6,633 bases of DNA. Origin: Deltaproteobacteria bacterium (GTDB lineage Bacteria > Desulfobacterota > WTBG01). The notes under the pieces were generated by a model that worked only from the letters and a program-made list of their open reading frames with translations, was not told the origin of the DNA and did no database searches. Shown here piece after piece: positions 1 to 5,319 of this stretch (position 1 is its first letter; the number at the start of each line of letters is the position of its first letter). The position numbers and the translations under genes are program-made. The stretch spans positions 1 through 6,633 of the forward strand of contig WTBG01000266.1 in NCBI GenBank assembly GCA_013139225.1. Direction: 5' to 3'.

Positions 1-423
1 TCTCAGGATGAGCAGAATCAATCCATCAAGTCCTCAGCATCAAAAAAGTATAAGGTACACTTTTTTAGTCTCAAAAGAGGCCATAAAATCTCCTCTTCTT
101 ATTTTACATTTAAGGATCAGGAAAAATTCGAGATGGAAATACCAGGCGAAGCATTTCGCAAAACTAAAGGAGAATATACAAAAAGCAACCTGCAATTCAA
201 AGCAACCTTTCAGGGCACTATTATCAAACAAAAAAAGCATTACTGCTATGAATTTAATATTTCCGGCATCTCTCTTCTGGATAGCTACATTGCAGGTATG
301 CTGGTATTGAACGAATCCATTAAAGAAACCCGCCAGGAGCAGGAGCTCACTTTCCTTTTTATAGGAATGCCGGAGGAAAACAACACTTCTGATAACGGGA
401 AAAAGAGCCTATTTCCCTTTTAA
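1..423 (+). CDS. C-terminal part of an uncharacterised protein (5' end outside window; weakly PilZ-like)
   Basis: The frame starting at base 1 is open without a stop to TAA at 421-423, giving the last 140 residues of a protein whose start lies upstream. I do not recognise the family with confidence. The visible part is soluble and rich in charge, with alternating beta-type segments. The stretch around residues 70-95 (FKATFQGTI, then HYCYEFNISGI) looks like the last strands of a PilZ-type beta barrel, in which a c-di-GMP-binding RxxxR motif would sit further upstream and cannot be checked here. The tail after about residue 120 is hydrophilic and probably disordered. No signal peptide or membrane segment is visible in this part. 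The frame was preferred over the overlapping +2 frame (8-310) because it is open across the whole region and ends just before a promoter-like gap. The PilZ reading is a guess. Confidence 0.6.
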   Translation, partial: SQDEQNQSIKSSASKKYKVHFFSLKRGHKISSSYFTFKDQEKFEMEIPGEAFRKTKGEYTKSNLQFKATFQGTIIKQKKHYCYEFNISGISLLDSYIAGMLVLNESIKETRQEQELTFLFIGMPEENNTSDNGKKSLFPF

Positions 424-475
424 CCCAATATTCCAGCTTGGCCGAGCTCCCTGGCCTGCAAATTGCCAAAAAAGC

Positions 476-508
476 TTGACAGCTACACGGCTGCATGTTA
501 ATCATAAA
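476..508 (+). promoter_or_regulatory. Candidate sigma-70-type promoter of the WD40 gene
   Basis: A perfect TTGACA -35 hexamer lies at 476-481. The -10 element is less clear: GTTAAT at 497-502 (4/6 to TATAAT, 15-bp spacer) or CATAAA at 503-508 (4/6, 21-bp spacer); neither has ideal spacing. The AT-rich stretch and the palindrome immediately downstream support a controlled promoter here. It would give a 5' leader of about 100 bases before the start at 613. Confidence 0.4.
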
Positions 509-509
509 T

Positions 510-529
510 AAATGAATAGCCATTCATTT
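510..529. promoter_or_regulatory. Perfect 20-bp palindrome, probable repressor operator (TetR-family style)
   Basis: AAATGAAT at 510-517 and ATTCATTT at 522-529 are exact reverse complements separated by AGCC. The AT-rich arms, the TGAAT/ATTCA core and the length match the general style of operators bound by TetR/AcrR-family dimers. It sits immediately downstream of the candidate -10, about where transcription would start, a classic place for a repressor. No regulator gene is visible in the window, so the binding protein is inferred only by operator style. Confidence 0.5.
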
Positions 530-600
530 TTAAAGAATAGACTTATGTTTCAATTGGTTATAAGGTTCATATCATCCACAGGCATCATTTAAACAACCAA

Positions 601-607
601 AAGGAAG
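601..607 (+). promoter_or_regulatory. Ribosome binding site of the WD40 gene
   Basis: AAGGAAG ends five bases before the ATG at 613 and fixes that ATG as the start of the WD40 protein. Confidence 0.7.
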
Positions 608-612
608 ATGTT

Positions 613-2394
613 ATGACAAAACCTTCAAAGTTAACTCCCCAACTAATTCATCGATTTGGTAAAGGATGGGTGTTCAACGTTACTTATTCTCCTGATGGTA
701 ACCGTATAGCGGTGGCAACCTCTATCGGGATTGAACTATATGACACATCCTCCTTTCAAAGATTAGCGTTATTGTCTAAACACCACGATTATGTAGCATC
801 CGTAAATTTCAGCCCTGATGGGAGGTTCCTCGTCTCTGGCTCAGACGATAATACCATCAAGGTTTGGGATATCACTTCAGCTAAAGAGATTAAAACCTTA
901 AAGGGACACAGCGAAGATATTACCTCAGTAAGGTTTAGTCCAAACGGGAAATGCATAGCTTCTGGATCTGATGATGACACGATTAAACTCTGGGATGTTA
1001 AAACAGGTGAAAACATAAGAACGTTAAGAGGCCATACTAATGATGTTACTGCAGTTCGGTTTAGTCCAGATGGAAAGTATCTCGCTTCGGGCTCTGATGA
1101 CGACACCATTAAGTTATGGAAAATTGAATCCGGGAAGGAATTAAAATCTTTTACAGGGCATAGTGATATTATCGAATCCATATGCTACAGCCCGGGCGGG
1201 AAACTCATTGCTTCATGTTCGGATGATGAAACGATCAAACTCTGGGAGATAAGCTCAGGAGAAAACATCAAAACACTAGAGGGGCATACAGATTGCGTGA
1301 TTGCTGTTAGTTTCTCTCCTGATGGAAAGACCCTGGCATCTGGCTCTGACGATGGCATCATTAAATTGTGGGATGTTACAACCGGCAAGAACATCAGGAA
1401 CCTAAGAGGTCATACCGGATATATCTGGTCTCTTTGCTTCAGTCCGGATGGAAGTAGAATTGTTTCCGCCTCAAGAGACAACACCATAAAGTTCTGGGAC
1501 ATAAAAACAGGTAAAATCATTGGAAATATTGGAGGATATACTGGTTTAGTATGGTCAGTCAACTTTTGTCCAGACGGAAAAACATTCGCCTCAGCGCACA
1601 GAGACAATTCTGTGAGGATTTGGGACATCGAATCAAAACAATTGCTTAAGACTCTGGAAGGACATACAGACGATGTGAATACTGTGTGCTTCAGTCCCGA
1701 TGGGAAATACATAGTTTCAGGATCTGATGATGATACCATTAAACTCTGGGATGTTAAAACAGGTGAAGAGAAGAAGACTCTTCAGGGTCATACGGACTAT
1801 GTGGTAGTTACTGTTGTTAGCCCTGATGGGAAATATGTGGCCTCTGGGTCTGATGATAGCATGGTAAAGCTCTGGGACATTGAAGAAGGAAGAGCTGCAA
1901 AAACCCTGAAAGGACATTCAAGTTATGTCTGGTCGGTAGCATTCAGCCCTGATGGCCTCCTTCTGGCTTCTGGATCAAGAGATACTACTATTAAGCTGTG
2001 GGACCTGGAAACAGGAAAAACAATTAAAACATTAAGAGGGCACACAAGCTATGTGTGGAGCTTAAGTTTCAGTCCTGATGGCAAGAAACTGGCTTCAGCC
2101 TCAGATGATGGCACCATAAGACTCTGGGATTTAGATGAGGGTAAAGAGATACCCCCCTCCTTTAAAGGGAAAACCCAAAATGTCTGGTCTTTGACTTTCA
2201 GTCCGGATGGCAACTATTTAGTGAGTGGGTCTAATGAGGATAAGATTGCTGTCTGGGATGTAAAAAAGGGTGAAGAGATAAAAATGCTAAGGGGGCACAC
2301 CAATATTGTTGAGTCCTTAAGTTTTAGCAAAGACGGGAGGTATCTCATTTCGGGATCCGATGACGGAACCTGCCTGCTCTGGCAATGGAGTTAA
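613..2394 (+). CDS. WD40 repeat protein, 14 repeats (double seven-bladed beta-propeller)
   Basis: The 593-residue product is built almost wholly of WD40 repeats. I count 14 copies of the (F/Y)SPDG...SGSDD-TIKLWD signature, with the serine before PDG at residues 26, 67, 109, 151, 193, 235, 277, 319, 361, 403, 445, 487, 530 and 572. The spacing is exactly 42 in 11 of 13 intervals (the others are 41 and 43). Fourteen blades suit two seven-bladed propellers. Most repeats carry the GH dipeptide, the structural Asp and the terminal WD; repeat 1 is degenerate (ends in YD) and repeat 14 ends in WQ. There is no signal peptide, membrane segment, kinase, caspase or NACHT domain, so this is a free-standing cytoplasmic scaffold, unlike the many bacterial WD40 proteins with an N-terminal effector domain. 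Partners are unknown. It has its own promoter region and is separated from the downstream redox genes by a hairpin repeat, so a functional link to them is not shown. Confidence 0.95.
   Translation: MTKPSKLTPQLIHRFGKGWVFNVTYSPDGNRIAVATSIGIELYDTSSFQRLALLSKHHDYVASVNFSPDGRFLVSGSDDNTIKVWDITSAKEIKTLKGHSEDITSVRFSPNGKCIASGSDDDTIKLWDVKTGENIRTLRGHTNDVTAVRFSPDGKYLASGSDDDTIKLWKIESGKELKSFTGHSDIIESICYSPGGKLIASCSDDETIKLWEISSGENIKTLEGHTDCVIAVSFSPDGKTLASGSDDGIIKLWDVTTGKNIRNLRGHTGYIWSLCFSPDGSRIVSASRDNTIKFWDIKTGKIIGNIGGYTGLVWSVNFCPDGKTFASAHRDNSVRIWDIESKQLLKTLEGHTDDVNTVCFSPDGKYIVSGSDDDTIKLWDVKTGEEKKTLQGHTDYVVVTVVSPDGKYVASGSDDSMVKLWDIEEGRAAKTLKGHSSYVWSVAFSPDGLLLASGSRDTTIKLWDLETGKTIKTLRGHTSYVWSLSFSPDGKKLASASDDGTIRLWDLDEGKEIPPSFKGKTQNVWSLTFSPDGNYLVSGSNEDKIAVWDVKKGEEIKMLRGHTNIVESLSFSKDGRYLISGSDDGTCLLWQWS
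946..1767 (+). repeat. Near-identical DNA segments in WD40 blades 3 and 9
   Basis: Bases 946-1011 (blade 3) and 1702-1767 (blade 9) match at 61 of 66 positions, and the last 30 bases (982-1011 and 1738-1767) are identical. The distance, 756 bp, is exactly six 126-bp repeat units. Blade 4, whose protein sequence is just as similar over SGSDDDTIKLW, uses different codons, so the match exceeds what protein conservation alone requires. Confidence 0.8.
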
Positions 2395-2403
2395 TAACAC
2401 ATA

Positions 2404-2470
2404 GTTGCGGGTTACGAGTTAAAAAAAGTAGATTTAAAATATGGAAAACCCGTAACTCGGAACCCGCAAC
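2404..2470. repeat. Inverted repeat with 18-bp arms, likely a dispersed hairpin element
   Basis: The arm 2404-2421 (GTTGCGGGTTACGAGTTA) is the reverse complement of 2453-2470 with one mismatch, around a 31-base AT-rich loop. The right part also contains internal repetition of a GGGTT/CGAGTT/CGGGTT unit (read on the reverse strand). It begins nine bases after the WD40 stop codon. The RNA hairpin could stabilise or end the WD40 transcript, but no U-tract follows the right arm, so it is not a standard intrinsic terminator. The sequence style suggests a mobile or dispersed small repeat. Confidence 0.75.
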
Positions 2471-2493
2471 ACGAAACTGTTCGCATAAATCAC

Positions 2494-2522
2494 CTGATAA
2501 TTTACAAATGTGGTTTTATACA
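2494..2522 (+). promoter_or_regulatory. Weak candidate promoter for the ferredoxin-AOR gene set
   Basis: CTGATA (2494-2499, 4/6 to the -35 consensus) and TATACA (2517-2522, 4/6 to the -10 consensus) are separated by 17 bases and lie about 30 bases before the ferredoxin start. The match is modest; the position between a hairpin and the first gene of a redox set is the main support. Confidence 0.3.
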
Positions 2523-2555
2523 CTTTATCTCAGCTATGGGTTAAAAAAAGTTTAA

Positions 2556-2843
2556 ATGTTATCCAAAAAGACCAAAAAAAAGTACGCTGTTAAAAAGAAA
2601 CAGAGCAACTACTCAAATGTCTATCTCCAAATTATAGATAAGTGGTGTATCAAGTGTGGGGTTTGTGTAGACCTCTGTCCTGATAAAGTTTTAGGCTTAA
2701 ACGAATATGGCTATCCAGGAGTAAGAAAACCCATTGAATGCGAGGCATGCAACATTTGTGTCTTAGTATGTCCAGGGTTTGCTCTCTCGCTGGTTGAGAA
2801 AAAGGCCAAGTCACTACTTGAGATTCTAGGAGGAGAAAGCTAA
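2556..2843 (+). CDS. 2x[4Fe-4S] ferredoxin-type protein, probable electron partner of the AOR
   Basis: This 95-residue protein has two complete CxxCxxCxxxCP motifs: C31, C34, C37, C41 and C62, C65, C68, C72, the pattern of a bacterial 2[4Fe-4S] ferredoxin. It should carry low-potential electrons in the cytoplasm; AOR enzymes reduce ferredoxin, and its TAA stop directly abuts the GTG of the AOR gene, which argues for co-translation and a dedicated partner. An unusual feature is a lysine-rich N-terminus (eight Lys in the first 15 residues), perhaps a basic docking tail. The ATG at 2556 is the only plausible start because TAA precedes it directly in frame, yet no clear Shine-Dalgarno sequence is present upstream, so initiation may be weak. 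The motif and length also resemble small delta-type ferredoxin subunits of 2-oxoacid:ferredoxin oxidoreductases, but no such enzyme is visible nearby. Confidence 0.88.
   Translation: MLSKKTKKKYAVKKKQSNYSNVYLQIIDKWCIKCGVCVDLCPDKVLGLNEYGYPGVRKPIECEACNICVLVCPGFALSLVEKKAKSLLEILGGES
2828..2833 (+). promoter_or_regulatory. Ribosome binding site setting the GTG start of the AOR gene
   Basis: AGGAGG lies inside the 3' end of the ferredoxin gene, ten bases before GTG at 2844. It supports the GTG start and translational coupling of the two genes. Confidence 0.7.
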
Positions 2844-4661
2844 GTGAATGGTTGGGTGGGCAAAATACTTAGGGTAAATCTGACACAAGGGTCCACAAAA
2901 GTAGAGGAACTCCCTGCTGAGTTAAACCACCTCTTCTTGGGGGGGCGTGGCTTAGCAAGTAAGCTTCTCTTTGATGAGGTAAACCCACAGGTTGAACCCT
3001 TAAGCCCAGAAAATAAATTAATCTTCATGACTGGACCCTTGACCGGAACGGGAGCAATCGGTGGAGCTTCTTATGTCGTTGTTACCAAATCTCCACTCAC
3101 AGGAAGCATCGCCTGTTCGACCACAGAAGGATATTTTGGCCCCGAGCTCAAATTCGCAGGCTATGATGGAATTATTCTGGAAGGGAAGTCCCCAGAACCT
3201 GTCTACCTCTCAATCGAAGATGATACGGTGGAACTCCTTTCCGCCTCTCACTTGTGGGGAAAATCTACACATAAAACTGAGGAGATTATCCGCGCAGAGA
3301 AAGAAAATCCCTGGATTGCCAGGGAAACCTTTATAACTTCTATAGGGCCTGCCGGGGAGAATCTGGTCAAAATTGCTTCCATTATTAATGATAAGCATCG
3401 AGCGGCAGCTCGCTCCGGAGTTGGAGCTGTGATGGGTTCAAAGAACCTCAAGGCTATAGCAGTTAGAGGCACCAAAGCGGTAAGTCTTGCCAATGGCAAA
3501 ATGTTTTTAGATTCGGTGGAAAGGGCTTGGGAAAAGTTTAAAACCACTCCGGTAATTCCTCAAGCACTAAATAATATAGGCACTTCATTTCTGGTAGATC
3601 TAATTAATGAAAGTGGCGTGCTTCCCGCGAGAAATTTTCAAACTGGTGTCATGAAAAACATTGAAAAGATAAGCGGCGAACACATGGCAGAAACAATTCT
3701 TAAAATAAACAAAGGGTGTTTTTCCTGCCCCATTGCCTGCATTCAAGTAACAGAAGTTGAAGACCCTGCTTTTCTAGGAAAAGGTGAAGGGCCTGAGTAT
3801 CGATCTATCGCTCTAATTGGTGCAAGTTGTGGAATCGACAACATCAACGCTATCGCTAAGATTAACTACCTGTGTGATGAAATGGGTATTGACGCTCTAT
3901 CTTATGGTTCTGCCATAGCCTGTGCCATGGAATTAACAGAAAAGAAGATAATCTCCAAAAAGGAAACAGGGGTAAACCTTAAATTCGGGAATGCAGAGGC
4001 AGTAGTTGAGCTGGTTGAAAAGGTAGTTAAAAGGGAAGGCTTTGGAGAGATCTTGGCAGAGGGCGGTTACCAACTTGCCGCAAAGTATAATCATCCAGAG
4101 TATTTTATGGGTGTGAAGAAGCAGGGATCCCCCGCCTTTGATCCTCGAGGAATACAGGGATTAGGATTGGAGTATGCAACCTCCAACAGTGGTGTATCCC
4201 ATGCCCTGGGATATCTGGTCACTCACAAGATTCTGGGTATTCGGGGGGAGATTGATCCTTTAACTACTGAAGGAAAGGCTCCCCTGGTAAAGCTATTTCA
4301 GGATGGTAGTGCTGTATTTGATTCAGCCGGATTATGCAGACTTCTACTGCTGGGAATCTGGATTGATGAAGTTATCCCCATGCTGGAAGCTGCCACAGGA
4401 ATTTCTTATACGGAAGAAGGCTTGCAGAACATTGGAGAAAGAATTTGGAATTTGGAGCGTTTGTTCAATGTAAAAGCCGGCTTCAGCAGCACAGATGATA
4501 CCATCCCCCAGAGGATGCTTAAAGAACCAATGCCAGAAGGTCCAGCAAAAGGGCAGGTCTGCAAACTGGATGAAATGCTGCCAGAATATTATAACATAAG
4601 GGGATGGACCCATAAGGGAATACCGACAGAGGATAAACTCAAATCCTTAGAGTTGACTTAA
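2844..4661 (+). CDS. aor: Tungsten-containing aldehyde:ferredoxin oxidoreductase family catalytic subunit
   Basis: The family oxidises aldehydes to carboxylic acids with a tungsto-bis-pterin cofactor and one [4Fe-4S] cluster, reducing ferredoxin in the cytoplasm. The 605 residues match the usual AOR length. Seen here: the family N-terminus GWVGKILRVNLT right after the GTG start, the GYFGPELKFAGYDGIILEG block (96-114), the pterin-binding block RAAARSGVGAVMGSKNLKA (186-204), and cluster cysteines C292, C295, C299 and C498 (C498 in DSAGLC). These agree in spacing with C288, C291, C295 and C494 of Pyrococcus furiosus AOR as I remember it. E318 (in GPEYR) and H453 (in TSNSGVSH) fall where that enzyme has its active-site Glu313 and His448. 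The usual SNRG context before the histidine is altered to SNSG. The substrate cannot be read from sequence. BamB-type benzoyl-CoA reductase subunits are relatives, but the length and cysteine spacing favour the AOR branch. Pterin synthesis and tungstate uptake genes are not in the window. Confidence 0.93.
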   Translation: MNGWVGKILRVNLTQGSTKVEELPAELNHLFLGGRGLASKLLFDEVNPQVEPLSPENKLIFMTGPLTGTGAIGGASYVVVTKSPLTGSIACSTTEGYFGPELKFAGYDGIILEGKSPEPVYLSIEDDTVELLSASHLWGKSTHKTEEIIRAEKENPWIARETFITSIGPAGENLVKIASIINDKHRAAARSGVGAVMGSKNLKAIAVRGTKAVSLANGKMFLDSVERAWEKFKTTPVIPQALNNIGTSFLVDLINESGVLPARNFQTGVMKNIEKISGEHMAETILKINKGCFSCPIACIQVTEVEDPAFLGKGEGPEYRSIALIGASCGIDNINAIAKINYLCDEMGIDALSYGSAIACAMELTEKKIISKKETGVNLKFGNAEAVVELVEKVVKREGFGEILAEGGYQLAAKYNHPEYFMGVKKQGSPAFDPRGIQGLGLEYATSNSGVSHALGYLVTHKILGIRGEIDPLTTEGKAPLVKLFQDGSAVFDSAGLCRLLLLGIWIDEVIPMLEAATGISYTEEGLQNIGERIWNLERLFNVKAGFSSTDDTIPQRMLKEPMPEGPAKGQVCKLDEMLPEYYNIRGWTHKGIPTEDKLKSLELT

Positions 4662-4665
4662 ATTG

Positions 4666-4692
4666 GGACACAGATTTCCGCAGATAAACATA
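4666..4692. repeat. Short dispersed-repeat-like remnant (CACAGATTT/CGCAGATAAA type)
   Basis: The 72-base gap between the AOR and polyferredoxin genes contains an imperfect tandem of an ACAGATTT/GCAGATAAA unit of about 10-11 bases (CACAGATTTC then CGCAGATAAACA). It has the look of the small intergenic repeats found in many environmental bacterial genomes. With one copy and no partner arm in the window, this is recognition by style only. Confidence 0.4.
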
Positions 4693-4722
4693 GAAAATTA
4701 TCTTGGTAAACTGCATCCTAAA

Positions 4723-4727
4723 AAGGA
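4723..4727 (+). promoter_or_regulatory. Ribosome binding site setting the GTG start of the polyferredoxin gene
   Basis: AAGGA lies six bases before GTG at 4734, supporting this start over any later ATG, which would remove the first cluster motif. Confidence 0.65.
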
Positions 4728-4733
4728 ATCATA

Positions 4734-5168
4734 GTGAAAAGACTTAAAATTGACTTTAATCAGTGTTGTGGCTGTAGGCGATGTGAGGTTGCCTGCTCTT
4801 TACATCACTTTGAGAATAGCGTAAATCCTAAAAAGTCCCGCATTCGGATTTATGAGGAAGAAGACATGTTCTACCCTGTAGTGGCAGGCCCTTTTAACAA
4901 TGCTGAGTGCACCTCCAAGAATATCTTTATGCTTGGGGGCAAGGAAGTTGATGAATGTATCATCTGCCGTGCCTCATGTCCCATCAAACCCTGGTTTAAA
5001 GAACCTGACACAGATGTCCTTTTGAAATGTGACTTCTGCGGTGATCCCCCAGAACCTGCTTGTGTCAAGTGGTGCCCCTGTCAGGCTATTACTCTGATTG
5101 ATGAAGAAGGAAAAATTGAGGTAAAAATCGAAGACGTAAAGAAGGATTTCGAGCGGGAAGAAGATTAA
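4734..5168 (+). CDS. Small polyferredoxin, electron-transfer subunit (HycB/AorA/BamC-like)
   Basis: This 144-residue soluble protein resembles the iron-sulfur subunits that pass electrons from molybdo- and tungstoenzymes. Visible cysteine groups: C11, C14, C17, C21 (CxxCxxCxxxC, with an extra C12); C75, C78, C82 (CxxCxxxCP); and C99, C102, C110, C114 (CxxC-x7-CxxxCP, the DMSO-reductase-subunit type), plus C116 and C59. The middle group lacks one cysteine of the standard motif, so C59 or C116 may complete it; two to three clusters are likely. The family usually has four clusters in a longer chain, so this is a compact version. The likely role is to link the upstream AOR subunit to the downstream HdrA-like flavoprotein, as AorA does for AorB-AorC or BamC for the Bam complex. 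The C-terminal 20 residues are highly charged. The GTG start has a good ribosome binding site. Confidence 0.85.
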   Translation: MKRLKIDFNQCCGCRRCEVACSLHHFENSVNPKKSRIRIYEEEDMFYPVVAGPFNNAECTSKNIFMLGGKEVDECIICRASCPIKPWFKEPDTDVLLKCDFCGDPPEPACVKWCPCQAITLIDEEGKIEVKIEDVKKDFEREED

Positions 5169-5303
5169 TTAATGTAACTATTCACCGCAGAGACTACAGA
5201 GACCGCAGAGATGATTATAGAAAAGTATTAAAGCACTACTCGTAGAGTTTTTAATAATTTTCAGATTCTCTGTGTGCCCCGCGTTCTCTGCGGTAAATTA
5301 ATC
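5163..5303. repeat. Long imperfect inverted repeat with CGCAGAGA units between polyferredoxin and hdrA
   Basis: ACCGCAGAGA at 5184-5193 pairs exactly with TCTCTGCGGT at 5285-5294. GATTAATT at 5163-5170 pairs with AATTAATC at 5296-5303, so the outer arm includes the polyferredoxin stop codon. Further in, CGCAGAGA-type units (around 5197-5211) face TCTCTGTG (5267-5274). The left arm is itself a short tandem of ACCGCAGAGA, ACAGAGA and ACCGCAGAGA. This resembles CGCAGAG/CACAGAG dispersed hairpin repeats seen between genes in environmental bacteria. It fills nearly the whole 151-base gap and could form an RNA hairpin between the two cistrons. Confidence 0.75.
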
Positions 5304-5310
5304 AAAGGGA
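5304..5310 (+). promoter_or_regulatory. Ribosome binding site setting the GTG start of the hdrA-like gene
   Basis: AAAGGGA lies nine bases before GTG at 5320. An in-frame TAA at 5299-5301 makes this GTG the first possible start in the frame. Confidence 0.65.
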
Positions 5311-5319
5311 ACGACGTCC

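Noticed and set aside
8..310. Overlapping +2 frame reading of 100 codons at the window start
   Set aside because: The frame at base 1 is open throughout and longer, and has a more protein-like composition; the +2 reading is a shadow.
438..469. TTGGC/GCCAA hairpin after the first gene as an intrinsic terminator
   Set aside because: The stem is only five pairs with a long loop, and the sequence after it is A-rich rather than a U-tract.
789..1917. Four minus-strand open frames opposite the WD40 gene
   Set aside because: They are mirror images of the repeated SPDG/SDD codons and show no independent family similarity or ribosome binding sites.
613..2394. CRISPR or satellite-like tandem array
   Set aside because: The 126-bp periodicity is explained fully by coding WD40 repeats with varied codons.
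2501..2529. TTTACA (2501-2506) with TTTATC (2524-2529) as the promoter
   Set aside because: The -35 box is good but the -10 box matches only 3/6; the CTGATA/TATACA pair with 17-bp spacing fits slightly better, and both are weak.
2574..2582. A8G run at codons 7-9 of the ferredoxin gene, a dnaX-like slippery sequence
   Set aside because: A -1 shift reaches a stop codon within a few codons and no stimulatory structure is evident; it is just lysine codons.
2844..4661. Identification of the catalytic subunit as BamB (class II benzoyl-CoA reductase)
   Set aside because: The length and cysteine spacing match AOR more closely, and no BamD-like gene lies between the polyferredoxin and HdrA; not excluded until a phylogeny is made.
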